The notes: generated from the sequence alone by a model not told the origin. Shown: positions 1-18,938, counted from the first letter of the stretch. The stretch: DNA of 64,000 nucleotides from Hofstenia miamia (GCA_900660155.1 CABFPE010000003.1:1394845-1458844); one strand, 5' to 3'. A program made the numbers and translations.

Positions 1-640
1 GTTTGAATCTATTTTTACTCCTAGATATTTAATCTTATCAACAGGTATAACAGATGAATTATTGAAATTAATTGAATAGTCAGAGATGTCCGTTTTTTTC
101 TAAAAAGTTGCATTATGCAAAATTCAGTTTTTTTCGTATTAATACGCAATCTATGCATGTTAAAATAGTTGCTCAATTTTATACAATTCGATTCAATAAC
201 TTTTACAGCTTTATCTAAAGATTTATTCCCACAGTAAATAGATGTATCATCGGCGTATTTTGTTATTTCGCAGTCAGTAATTTCCTTCATGTAATTCACA
301 TAAATATTAAAAAACAGGGGACCTAGTATGGTTCCTTGAGGTACACTATTATTGACAGACAACTAATTTGAAAAAGTATCATATAATTTAACTCGCTAAA
401 ATCAATTACTTAAGTAATTAGCTATAAGGTGAGCACTGTTAAGAGAAAAACCAATATTTTTTAATTTTCTTATTAATATATCATGGTTAACAGAATCGAA
501 TGCTTTTGAGAGGTCAAGACAGGCAATAGCAACAAATTTATTAGAGTCTAATAGTGCTCTCCATTTTTCTGTCGTTTGTATAAGTACGTCTGATGTTGAG
601 TAATTTTTTCTGAAACCAAATTGTGATTTGGACCATAGTT
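1..640 (-). mobile_element. LINE (non-LTR) reverse transcriptase fragment, CR1/Jockey-like
   Basis: Minus-strand translation gives the central palm of a non-LTR reverse transcriptase. From 5' to 3' it shows FGFRKNYSTSD, LDLSKAFDSVNHDIL (about 519-475), SVPQGTILGPLFFNIYVN (about 361-305), the catalytic YADDT (about 257-243) and, in another frame near the left edge, KYLGVKID. This order is diagnostic of LINE RT; the exact clade is not certain. The copy is dead. It has stop codons between the LDLSKAF and PQG blocks and a frameshift after YADDT. It lacks the endonuclease and N-terminal part beyond about 640 and runs off the left edge of the window. Confidence 0.85.
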
Positions 641-1164
641 AAGATGATCATCATACATTGGTAAAATGATTTTTATTCACAATTTTAGCATATGACACTC
701 CTTAATTAGCCATTTAATATTAAAACACATTCAAAGCATCATAACACTTAATGCAAAAGAATGTATACAATCACAACAAAATCGAGTCCATTATTGTAGA
801 TATATAAATAAGTCATTTTTCTTACCTTCTAAGTATTAATGCAAAAATTTAGCTTATCCATGCCTTAGGCTTTAAAGTCATCTAAATTATGCTTGTATAC
901 TATATACAGCATTTGACACACCTACAATCTCAGAAAATTTGAAATACAAGCAAATTGGGCAATTAATATTACATTGGGCTGTATGAAGAAAAAACTAGCA
1001 CTCTCTGATGATTTAAAAAGAAACTTTTCGAAGCCAATAATGACAATTTATAAAACATCTTTATATACGGTTTTACAAAATTCTCAAAAACTAGCTTCTT
1101 GCAATTTAACAAATTTCCCTATTTTTAAAACTCCAAATTAGTAAACGCACCTTTGTTATAAGGC
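641..1164. other. AT-rich stretch without recognisable gene
   Basis: No open frame, splice pattern or repeat structure that I can name. It lies between two LINE fragments of opposite orientation and may be further decayed LINE sequence. Confidence 0.4.
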
Positions 1165-1290
1165 AAGCAATATAGAAAAAAACAAATGCAAAATTATTTT
1201 ATTAATACCTCAATCCGTCTTTGGAATGGATTGCCTACAGAAATTAAGAAAGCCAAGTCTCTAAAAATCTTTAAAACTAAAATTATATAA
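1165..1290 (+). mobile_element. LINE ORF2 C-terminal tail fragment
   Basis: A short plus-strand frame contains SIRLWNGLPTEIKKAKSL and ends FKTKII-stop. It matches the usual last residues of CR1/Jockey-type LINE ORF2 proteins (pattern R-LWN-LP--I--A-S---FK). The frame is closed by a stop directly upstream, so only about 41 codons remain. Orientation is opposite to the fragment at 1-640, so it is a separate insertion or a rearranged copy. Confidence 0.65.
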
Positions 1291-1735
1291 ATAGCAGGAA
1301 TGATCGACAAAGTTTTCCATGGTGTCAAAAAAATAAGTTTTGGATTATGGCACTTATTTGAGAATGGGCAATAATTTTTAGTGACTGATCGTTTTTCCTA
1401 GAAAATTTAAGGGATTTAAGGGAGTGCTATAATACCCGCATTTATTTTAGGGACCTATGCAGAAATATTTGAAGATTCACTGGATTTGTTCGGACTAAGT
1501 TTATGAAAGGCTTCAAAAGTTTAAAAAATGTCTGAACTACAGAACCAAAATCCAGATTTAAAAATTCAGGTTTGATTTCAGGCTCCATGATAAGCTATAA
1601 TATTTTGTAGATTTAGAAAAGCCTCGTCTAATTCGTTAGAAATATTCAGAATTTTAACTGGATCTATACAGCTTTATTTTGATTTCTTGTTAGATTTTTA
1701 TGTATTCATTGAAAGGAATCAATCATTATCTATTG

Positions 1736-1772
<37 letters not shown>

Positions 1773-2600
1773 TGTTGAATTTTATGCGTAACAATATGAC
1801 ATCGCATTTTTTTTAGAACAGTTATTTTTGACAGTAGTCTCTTCACGAGTTTTTATCAACTTCTCGAAATTTATATAGACAAGTGAGATTTGGAAAATTA
1901 ATAGATCTAATGTAAGGGTTGGATATAACGATATTAGAATGAATAAAAATCATAACAAGCATCATTTGTTTCAGCAAGCATAATAGTTAATTAAATTTGA
2001 TATTCTAGTGTAAAATCTAGATTGAATGTTTATTAATATTAAAATATTATAAGTTCCAGTCTCGAAGTAATATTAGGTCATTTCGAACAAAAATAATTCC
2101 TACTCTAGAAGTCAGATATACGGATTAGTGATTATTACCGATAATGTTCCCATTTCTTATGAGGAAACAAAATTTCAAATTAGTAGGAATGGTAAACACA
2201 TGTAATGCGAAAATTTTATGTAAGCATGAAATAGTACAATGCTGCACAAGTGCAATGAGAAAAACTGCGGCTCATAAGTTATCCAGTCAAAAACTTTTGT
2301 AACGAATATGGAATCGGTTATTGAAATAGAAGAAGAACTTATTTAACAATAATAAACGATATTGGAAGCTTTTCGGAATAATTAATTAATTAATTAAATG
2401 CAAATGTAAATACACGCATGCAATAATTAAATAGTTGAATACAACCGTTTGCTGTAATAATAAAATACTGCTGCAAATTCTGTTTCTGAATAAAATTTTA
2501 ATACAAACAGAATATAATATAGTGAATTTCACTAACAAATTTAAAACAAATAATTTTTACAAAATGTACATAGAAAATAAGAAAGACATAGGCCTCATTG
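1291..2600. other. AT-rich intergenic stretch downstream of the cyclase gene
   Basis: No gene recognised. It contains an (AT)n microsatellite at 1741-1767. It lies just 3' of the minus-strand cyclase stop codon (2601-2603), so the 3' UTR and poly(A) site should fall here. Confidence 0.4.
1741..1767. repeat. (AT)n microsatellite
   Basis: Uninterrupted AT dinucleotide run of about 27 bp. Confidence 0.9.
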
Positions 2601-10432
<7,832 letters not shown>

Positions 10433-10460
10433 TTCTGAAAATGACAAATCATTCAGTAAA
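10433..10460 (-). promoter_or_regulatory. splice acceptor 2 nt upstream of QPCTL start codon
   Basis: On the minus strand a pyrimidine-rich run ends in CAG two bases before the ATG (acceptor AG at 10436-10435, ATG at 10432). This is either the 3' end of a 5'-UTR intron or a spliced-leader trans-splice site. If unspliced, an in-frame ATG at 10468 would add 12 residues before the anchor. Confidence 0.5.
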
Positions 10461-10832
10461 TATGTCATTTAAATATCAAATGAACTATACATTTAAAAAA
10501 CATTAAAGCTACATTACCATGGCAAAGAAAGTAGTTCATTGTATGTTTACAATAGAAAGGCATCCATATGTTGAATTAACACAACTTCCTATAAACATTT
10601 TTAAAGGAAACTTAAACAAATGAGCTACAGTAAATTCACCTCAAATTTAATAATTAGTTTGCTATGTTTTACGCGGAACGTCTGCATTGCGATATTCACT
10701 TATAAAATAGGGAACATGTAGCACCTCATTTTATTCATTATTTTTAATTCTTATAATTTATTAATGTTAGATTTACGATAAGATGACACAGTCACTTTGA
10801 TTAATTAAAATTGTTGCTTCTACAGTATGTTA
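10435..10832. other. AT-rich upstream region of QPCTL
   Basis: No gene recognised. It would contain the promoter, or an outron if the mRNA is trans-spliced. No convincing TATA box or CpG island. Confidence 0.35.
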
Positions 10833-11024
10833 AGGGGGTGATACATGGTGAAACTTGTGTTTCAAACTTAATTACATAATTGGTCGGCACACAAATCCAC
10901 GATAAGTTTGAACGTCTATCACCCCTTCAAACTTGTCGTCTAACCTGATTTCAGCGATCTAATCGCTTTTGATTTTTCTCGTCAAACAAGTGTGCCGGGT
11001 AATTAAGTTTGACAGTGTAGCACC
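10833..11024. mobile_element. fold-back / MITE-like element with nested inverted repeats
   Basis: The stretch begins GGGGGTGATACATGG and holds TCAAACTTAATTAC followed by GGCACAC. The inverse order recurs near 10990-11016 (GTGTGCC, GTAATTAAGTTTGA). A second inverted pair, GGGGTGATA with TATCACCCC, closes a smaller hairpin at about 10834-10925. No coding sequence and no clear target duplication. Superfamily unknown. Confidence 0.5.
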
Positions 11025-11071
11025 TATAAACAGTGTGTGCCACACTTTCTCTCGCCATTGTGCAGTTAATA

Positions 11072-11456
11072 GGGCCGTTTACACGAGGCGGATGATCCGG
11101 TAAAAAGCGAATGATGCGGCTAGCCGTATTAAGGGCGTCTACACGAACTCCGCTTTAGTAGTCGCATTATCTCGATTTAATTGCTCATCCGGAGCAGAAT
11201 TCACTCTTCGCATCAAGCCGTATTATTGATAAATAAACAACTTGTCAATTATTTTGCTTGCTTTTTTCAATTGTGATTGGCTTTCTACCTTGTATGTAAC
11301 CAATAAGACTTCACCAAAATAAATATATTTTATTAAAGCGGAGCACGTGTAAACCCGTACTAATAAAATCTAAAAAAAAACAATTTTGATCAACAAATGG
11401 TGCCGTATTGCCTGCTACGCCGAATCTAACTACTCCGCATCTCGTGTAAACGGGGG
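11072..11456. mobile_element. MITE with 5-bp TSD and an inner copy of its own TIR
   Basis: Left end GGGCCGTTTACACGAG; right end, reverse complemented, CCCCCGTTTACACGAG. Flanks carry a perfect TAATA repeat (11067-11071 and 11457-11461). Related termini occur again inside: GGGCGTCTACACGAACTCCGC near 11132, with its inverse GCGGAGCACGTGTAAACCC near 11338-11356. One family member may have inserted into another, or the TIR may be compound. No ORF. Superfamily not assigned; a PIF/Harbinger-like origin is possible. Confidence 0.65.
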
Positions 11457-11461
11457 TAATA

Positions 11462-12251
11462 AAATCAATTAAACATTTGTTTTCGTAAAAAAGTGGGTAA
11501 AACCGCGGTCTGATCTTGTAAATTCACAATCGTTTTAAAAATTAGAACTGCATTGTGTGTATTTCAGATTTTTTTGTAATAAAAAATTTAATAAAACAGT
11601 AACCTAGTGCAACACAACTAAACTTTGTCAAATTATATTACTAGTACTTGCAATTAATATTTTTGAAATTGACCAAATATCTTCTGCCATGACTTTACAA
11701 CTACGCATCGTCCTACCTTCTGTTGTTTAGAAGAATTAAATTAATAGTCATTCTGAAATAATTATGTATATAGTTCTCGCAGTAATGTAAGTACATGTAC
11801 ATGCGTATATATAGATATGGTATAACACAAATATGGAAATGAGCTTAAAACTTATAGGTTTGGGCATGCCAATTCGGCCGGTTTTTGTGATACTGCTTAA
11901 AACTTGTTTTTAAATTTTCGGTTTGCTAGATCAACATTGTATTAAAAATTTCTAATAAAATCTGTTTACTGAAAATGAGAAAAATAATTAAGTTCGAAGA
12001 GTACAAGATATTAATGTAAAATTTCAGTTATATTTTAAAATATTTCAGCATATTGCTTATAAATTCTATAGCGTTCATTGTATACTTGATTTGCATTTGC
12101 TGTTGATAGAATCCTTTTTTTTGAAATTCGCAAGCTTTCTCCATTTGTTGTACCGGTACATAGGAGAATATTATCAGCGAAAACAATAACATTTTTCTCG
12201 AAAGTATTAAATTAGAATCTAGTTGAAATCGGGTAAGTTTTGTTTTTGGTA
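11462..12251. other. AT-rich intergenic stretch
   Basis: No gene, repeat ends or RNA structure recognised. Confidence 0.35.
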
Positions 12252-12259
12252 GAAGACAT

Positions 12260-13213
12260 CAGCGTTGTCAATGACACATGGGTCGTTAGACGGGTCAAAT
12301 GGGTCACTTTTTGGTGGGTCAGGTGGGTCATGGGTCACTCCTGGTATGGGTCATAATTAAGGGCAACAGTTATATCTCCTGCACGCAGTTATACTTCTCG
12401 TTTTTGTATTTTCTAGCAAAAAAAGCAATGAAAACGAGAAGTACGGGACGTTAATAAATTCACTTCACTACATTGCAACCTATCTTTATATAAGTCTCAG
12501 ATCGTTTTCGTTTGTCAACAACGCAAGGAATCAAATCTTGTTTTGCAGGAAATACAATATGAGTTCTTAAAGCCATATCTAGTTGGTGTAATAGACAAGG
12601 AATTTAGCAAATCTTCAGAATGCATCAACGAATCGCAAGCAACACCCTCCATTTGGATACAACTCTAACTCCTGCAAAGAAAGGAAAAGTTTATCCTTTC
12701 GCTGCATTTCTTACAGCGGTTTCATCTCCATCTCCTGTTGCTGTGCCAGATCGACATCGCCTATCATCCGCCGAAGTTGCAGAACCTGCGCTGGCTCGAT
12801 ATGCTGCAACCATTCTGTTAGAAGCAGCTTTCGCTTAAACCTTTTACCCCCTCAAATGGTTGAGTGATTATAAGTATAAAATGCTTTACTTGTATTTGGT
12901 TGCTTGGAAGATGTATGTCATACAACCTTCAGCTGCCAAAAGCGAGAAAAATTTCTCTGCTACTGGTCGAATAATCATTCCTGACAGAAATAAACTTGAG
13001 GATGATACCGTGTCGTCAAAAAGGCGTTCAAAAACAAGTTTTTTAGCTTATAAGTTTTTGATATAAGTCAATAACTTGAGTATTAATTTGTTTTACGGGT
13101 TTATATGAGCAAAAAATGTGTGGGTCAAATAATTTGTTGCGTGGGTCATGGGTCAAAATGATGTGGTTCACGTGGGTCATGGGTCGAGTTTTAGTGGGTC
13201 ATCGACATCCCTG
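12260..13213 (+). mobile_element. hAT transposon, internally deleted derivative (954 bp)
   Basis: Ends are CAGCGTTGTCAATGACACA (left) and CAGGGATGTCGATGACCCA (right, reverse complemented), the hAT terminal pattern. Flanking 8-bp duplications are GAAGACAT (12252-12259) and GAAGAAAT (13214-13221), 7 of 8 identical. Inside, both ends carry arrays of GGGTCA/GGGTCG hexamers, about seven at 12278-12356 and six at 13122-13200, all in the same orientation. Between them lies the C-terminal part of a hAT transposase. Non-autonomous and old enough to have one TSD mismatch. Confidence 0.9.
12620..13066 (+). pseudogene. hAT transposase C-terminal (dimerisation) remnant
   Basis: Two frames, 12620-12838 and 12860-13066. 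The second reads YLVAWKMYVIQPSAAKSEKNF followed by SATGRIIIPDRNKLEDDTV, matching the hATC dimerisation signature (pattern P-SA-SER-FS--GRI---R--L----V). The catalytic DDE part is absent; only the last ~110 residues of a normally ~600-residue protein remain, in two frames separated by a stop. It sits between the terminal arrays of the 954-bp hAT derivative. Confidence 0.85.
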
Positions 13214-13221
13214 GAAGAAAT

Positions 13222-13623
13222 TTCGAACACATCATTAAGGTTTATTTTTAACAAAACTCATCTAGGAAAGCAAATGTTCGCAAAGATAAGTGTTTTCTCG
13301 TAATTTTGGAAATAGGGTTGCAGGCATTTGTTATTTGTATAATTTCATATTATGACATTATATATACACCTTGCCCGCGATGTGTAGTCCTAACAATACC
13401 TGGGTCTGTTTGTCATGCGAGCCGACAGCAATCTGTTGGTACTTCGCAGCCATTTATTCGAACTACTTAACACTAAAGAAAATAATTTATTCATCATTAC
13501 AGACAAGTTGTAATGTTTTGCTTGCAACTGTTTGCTGGCGGGAACGAAGCGCCTGCACCGTGGGTGGTAGGTTGATGACTCCTGAATTAAAATATTTTGA
13601 AAGATTGGATGATACAAAACTCA

Positions 13624-13664
<41 letters not shown>

Positions 13665-13864
13665 GCTCATCCTATCAAAATATTCACAACTTCCGGAAGT
13701 TAGTTTGAATACCCTAAGCTGCTAAGTCAAAGAGTGTACATGTAAAATCACAAAATAAAGTTATTGTGAGAATAATGGCATCATTGCAATTGGTTTTGTT
13801 CCTTAAATCATTGACTTAACTGAAGATCAAATGCCATAATGTCGTACATTGAGGTACTCCTTTT
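13222..13864. other. spacer between two hAT elements
   Basis: Contains an (AT)n microsatellite at 13630-13661. Two overlapping open frames on opposite strands (about 13371-13664) read into the repeat and show no domain. No gene called. Confidence 0.4.
13630..13661. repeat. (AT)n microsatellite
   Basis: About 16 uninterrupted AT units. Confidence 0.9.
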
Positions 13865-13872
13865 AAAACAAT

Positions 13873-13962
13873 CAGTGGCGCAGCCAGAAGTTGCGGAAGA
13901 GAGGCGCACTTGAAAACAACGTGCATGTTACATTCTTGATCTACGTACCACCGTAATCTGCG

Positions 13963-14003
<41 letters not shown>

Positions 14004-15166
14004 ATTTAAAGTGAATATGAACAGAAGCAAAAACAGGGAGCTACAAATAAAATTTTCTAATTCAAGAAATCGTAATAAATTAACTTGCTTTTTGTATTTA
14101 TATAAACCAATACAAAACACACAAAAGCTCATTGTGAGATAAAAACGAAGGCAGTGAAGGACATTGAATAAAAGAGCTGCATTCGACTCTCAATTCACTT
14201 ACCCGACTTTAGCCGACTCAAAGAAACCAAAATACTCACGAATTGCATACAATAAATTCGAAATATGGCATTTTCTCCATATTATTATAACCGACATCTC
14301 TGAAAAAAGTTTCCTAATGCTTCATAATTCTGTTAGCACTACGTAGAAATTGCTCTAGAAAACAAGATGTAGCCAGTAATCATAATCACTAAGGGCAAAT
14401 TTGATTCCGCCATAGATACCTTATGTAAAAGCTGTGATCATTGCAATTTCTTTCGGTTTGAAATATAATATCAGGTGTATGACAGAAGATAACAATGGTG
14501 CGAAATAACGCCAATGTTATGCTTTCAATATAAAAAGTGAATTCGGTGGTAGAAGCATATTTTGTTTAGGCACCACCAGAAACAGCCGTAGTCAAGCTGA
14601 AGGTTATGAAAATTTGTTTTATTCTGATATTGTACGTGTATCAGAGTATTTCTTGGAGCATCCGCCGATTCAATTGATTTATCTCACTATTGAACACTCA
14701 CTATTGAATAAACTACCACAAGAGACCTTAGTCAATGGACAAGAACACTAAATTACTATGACATAGGTTACAGGCAGAAAAGAAATACACTGTAGGGGCA
14801 CCTGTAAAAAAAGAAAGTTAAGAAAAAATTATGTATTTTGAGCTATGGCATGTTTAATATTAAACTTTTTCTTCATTACGAAGCAATTTTATGTAGAAAA
14901 ATTGTTACTGCATTTATTTTTCTGTTATTAATTTTTTTCTCAAACAAACTGAAACAAACCAAAACCGAGAATTTTGACTCAAAATCGAATTGAACCCACC
15001 CCAAAAAGAAGAAAGGTAGAAATTCGCCATCAATTATTCTTAACTGAAGGACGGGAATAGAGAGTGTGCATATGAAGGGGTAATACGGATTAAAAAATAC
15101 CGAAATAGCATATGGCTGATTAACTCAAGAGGGGCCATGGCATTGTGCCCCCTAGCTGCGCTACTG
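13873..15166. mobile_element. non-autonomous hAT element with 8-bp TSD (1.29 kb)
   Basis: Left end CAGTGGCGCAGCCAGAAG; right end, reverse complemented, CAGTAGCGCAGCTAGGGGG. Both fit the CAGTGGCG(C/T)AGC start common in hAT families. Flanking 8-mers AAAACAAT (13865-13872) and GAAACAAT (15167-15174) differ at one position, as expected for an old target duplication. No transposase recognised inside; it contains an AT microsatellite at about 13963-14002. Confidence 0.85.
13963..14002. repeat. AT-rich microsatellite inside hAT element
   Basis: Near-perfect AT dinucleotide tract with a few interruptions. Confidence 0.85.
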
Positions 15167-15546
15167 GAAACAATTAAGCAGTTTGATTAAAGAAACTCAA
15201 ACGTAAATTGAACGCAGTTCCTAATTATTCAGGTCATGGACCTCTGTAAACAGAGTTCCATGATTCAGGCAATCAAACAAGGAGATAACCTCATAAAGAA
15301 AGACGCGTGCAACCTGATCAATCAGCGGATTTCAAAATATTGGATCCGCTCATTGATCTTGATTTGTTTTCGTGTGTCTCACTGAAAGGAAATATGATTC
15401 TCAACAAAATTTTGTACGTTAACTATATTTTTATAAGAGATGGTCCCCTTTTGTTATATACCCAATTAATGTCAATAATGAATCGAGCAAAATGGAATTA
15501 TTTTACACGCAGTGGTTGAAACCTCTGCTTAAATGATTTAATCCTA

Positions 15547-16091
15547 TTCTTCGCAAGGGGGGATAAATTTACCCCACCATGTGAATTTTTATTAATAACA
15601 TTTTTTAAATTAAATTTGAAAGGTTGGCTGAAATTTTCACCACATTAAATTTAGTTTTACACATTCTGTGAAAATTTTAGGGCGAAAACATCTTTTGTCA
15701 AGGAATTATGACTAGTTTGTCAACGCGATTGACATTAATTGTAATATAGAAATATCAAACACTGCACTGGCTACAAAAAATGCTGACATCAGCATTAATG
15801 ACTACAAATTAATATGCCTTAAGTTATACTAGTCCATATCATTTGTGTTTTGAATAGAAAATATAAAAATTTACTGAAAAATAATCATTTTGACATAAGA
15901 CATCTCTTACCATTTTATCAATTTTTTTGCAAAAAAATGCTGACGTCAGCAAAATATCTCGCTAAAATGTTTTTTTTGAATTTTTTAAAACTTTTTATTC
16001 CATGATATCTTTGTGCCAAACTTCATGACAATAGCATTACTATATCAAAAATAAACCTTGGGTATTTTTACCCCCCCCCCCTCTTGTGAAA
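15547..16091. mobile_element. probable MITE with G-rich terminal inverted repeats
   Basis: Left end has TTCGCAAGGGGGGATAAATT then TACCCC. Right end, reverse complemented, has TTCACAAGAGGGGG, further Gs, then TAAAAATACCC. The inverted arrangement spans about 540 bp. Inside are two short palindromic motifs (TGCTGACATCAGCA and TGCTGACGTCAGCA). No target duplication could be settled. The C-run at 16071-16081 belongs to the right terminus. Confidence 0.45.
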
Positions 16092-17129
16092 CCAACTTAC
16101 ATAAAAAAGGTTGGGAGGATTAGGGTTAAAGACGAAGAAAAACTAAATGAGTTAGACTTTTCCTCTAAGGAATTATACTTTTCAAAATGAAGATCCGAAC
16201 AAATTTTGCTTTATTTTTAATTGCTTGCATTTGTCATCTATGTATTTCCACGACCAGAAGAAATATATTCTTCTAGACTGGTGCAATTTGCTCTTTTAAT
16301 AAGATACACTAAGTAGTTATCAGAATTTCTTTCATATTTTAAATCAATCAAATGTTGACCTTTTAAGGAAATTGGTATCGCTATCAATAGAGTCAGTTAA
16401 ATTAGTTAAACTATAGCTTGCTGATTCTAGTTGAAAAAGAATTTCATTGGGATGGAAATTATTTGTTTCGTTTTACAAAGATTTAAAGACATGTTGTTTC
16501 TCAAATTCCATTCTTGAATATTGATGATTTCTTTAGAGCTGTCTTTATCTTTTATGGACATCAATAGAGTCCCGTCATTAGCATCTTGATGAAGTAGATT
16601 TTTCCATCAATTGGTAACAGATCATTGATCAATAGAGAATATAAAGGGGTTAAATAATTTTATCAAGGCCTTGAATTGGAATTAAAGTAGAAACATCCTC
16701 ATGAAGATCAAAAAAAAATTGTGTAAATTTAAGTACCATTATAGCATGCTTGGTAAAATCAATTCAATTTCTTTAATCTTTTTTTTCTATGTCAACAAGA
16801 CGAATTAACAATCTCACTATGACAAAAATAACAGAGATACCTAAGCACCTTTATGTTGGATGTTCTTTTTCCAATTGCAGAACCTCCATTTTTTGGATTA
16901 TTACATTTGCGTAATGGTAAACAACATACTATGACATTGACTAAGCATTTGAAGAGTACATCTGAAGATACCAGGCCTGAGGTGCATAGCTCAAGGCCCG
17001 CGACTGCCTTGTTATAAAAATTCCCTGTTATCTGAATCTGTAAAAGCACAGAAAATAGAAACAATATATAATTGCATTTATGGTCGTTTGTTGACTTTAT
17101 TGACCCGACTTTTCACGTATCAATAAGAT
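16092..17129. other. AT-rich stretch without recognised gene
   Basis: A 90-codon minus-strand frame (16792-17064) is Cys-rich (about nine Cys) but not in a pattern I can assign, and shows no splice context. No repeats with clear ends. Confidence 0.35.
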
Positions 17130-17638
17130 GGGCCCAGTAACAGCTTGGAGTTGTGCATCCCTATGTTAGGCGCTTTGATTTAAGAAGAAAAGCCAATTGC
17201 AATGGTATTCAATATGCAAATGATTTTTGTATTTTAAATGGTAATGAATAACTTGATTTGGCAGCAGACCGTTGAATTCTAATTCGGATTTTATGCGATA
17301 GATGAAATTCAAAATGAAAGTAAAATTAAATCGATTTCTTAAAGAGTTACGACGGCAATAAATTAAAATCATTATAAATAAATTGTTTACATTAAACCTG
17401 CTATAGTGTTAAATTTAGCAGTTACTGAACTCGAGCAATTACGTGTAACCCAGATTTGCAAACTGGTGGATTGACTCGAAATCGGATTAGTTCGGGTCGC
17501 TGTTTTGAAGTAAAAGAAATTGTAGAGGTCGGGTTACATATGTTGAAGCTATGATTGGTTCGGGTTGGGTAACTTTAATAAAAATTATGGGTCACACTCA
17601 TATTAGTAGAAAATGTAAACTTTAATATATATATATAT
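17130..17638. repeat. direct repeat copy A (509 bp) ending at N, probable assembly duplication
   Basis: Repeated at 18372-18880. It ends in an AT run at the single N (17639). A 68-codon minus-strand frame is carried in both copies and is not recognisable as a gene. Confidence 0.9.
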
Positions 17639-17639
17639 N

Positions 17640-18371
17640 TCAACTAAGTTTTGCTTATGTACATAGACTTTTAGCAGAAGCATTTTTACAATTGAATTAG
17701 GGCAGGGGAACATTAAATGCTTTTAATTTTAAATAATTAATTTCAATATGATTGTGTGAGAGAGTTTCGTTTTGAAGCTTAAATTGTTTTGTAACCAATA
17801 TAAAATGTAATTTAGACTACATGCAAGATATTTTTTATCATTTTGTCAACATTAGGACATCTATAATTAGGATAGTTAAAAAGCAAAGGCAAAAATTTGC
17901 ATAATCAAAGGATGGTAAAAATGCTCTGACAGTGATTTTTTCCAGGGCAAATAATCATAGTGCTTGACTGACAGTATTATTTGATTTTTCCCATGTTTGT
18001 TGATCAAATGATAAATTGATAAACGCAATGTCAAAGTACTCTTTTTGACCAACTTGCGTTTATAACAAAGATAACAAGAGTGAACCTACCTTATAAAAAA
18101 CTATTTGAATTTCAAATTGTATAGATTTTGTATCATTGTTATTCAAGTAGAGCTGAGTGTTTAAATATATACCAATCACCAAACAGACACATATATGTTT
18201 TATATATTATTTTGCATATTTTGTTTATTATATTTGCTATCAAGATTGCACTATACATTTACATGTAGTAGGTTTAAAGAAATAAACTGAGACGAACCTA
18301 TTTGCAACTATTGAAAGGGCAGCAATTTTGCTAATGCACCCCCTCATATATTTTTTCTTGCTGGGCCCCTG
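17640..18371. mobile_element. segment between duplicated copies, ending in a hAT-like terminus
   Basis: The right edge, reverse complemented, reads CAGGGGCCCAGCAAG and then a G-rich run, typical of a hAT inverted repeat. It abuts copy B exactly at a GGGCCC microhomology. No left partner is visible, which fits truncation at the assembly gap. Confidence 0.35.
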
Positions 18372-18880
18372 GGGCCCAGTAACAGCTTGGAGTTGTGCAT
18401 CCCTATGTTAGGCGCTTTGATTTAAGAAGAAAAGCCAATTGCAATGGTATTCAATATGCAAATGATTTTTGTATTTTAAATGGTAATGAATAACTTGATT
18501 TGGCAGCAGACCGTTGAATTCTAATTCGGATTTTATGCGATAGATGAAATTCAAAATGAAAGTAAAATTAAATCGATTTCTTAAAGAGTTACGACGGCAA
18601 TAAATTAAAATCATTATAAATAAATTGTTTACATTAAACCTGCTATAGTGTTAAATTTAGCAGTTACTGAACTCGAGCAATTACGTGTAACCCAGATTTG
18701 CAAACTGGTGGATTGACTCGAAATCGGATTAGTTCGGGTCGCTGTTTTGAAGTAAAAGAAATTGTAGAGGTCGGGTTACATATGTTGAAGCTATGATTGG
18801 TTCGGGTTGGGTAACTTTAATAAAAATTATGGGTCACACTCATATTAGTAGAAAATGTAAACTTTAATATATATATATAT
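18372..18880. repeat. direct repeat copy B (509 bp), probable assembly duplication
   Basis: Second copy of 17130-17638. It continues rightward into a longer, compound AT/GT microsatellite, which is probably where the alternative contig failed. Confidence 0.9.
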
Positions 18881-18938
18881 ATATATATATGTTTATATAT
18901 ATGTATATATTTATATATATGTATATATATTATATATA
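18867..18938. repeat. compound AT/ATGT microsatellite
   Basis: AT dinucleotides interrupted by periodic GTTT/GT units. Confidence 0.85.

Noticed and set aside
12860-13066. GGGTCA array considered as a host nuclear-receptor enhancer
   Set aside because: It coincides with both subterminal regions of a hAT element with TIRs and TSD, so transposase binding is the simpler origin; regulatory use remains only speculation.
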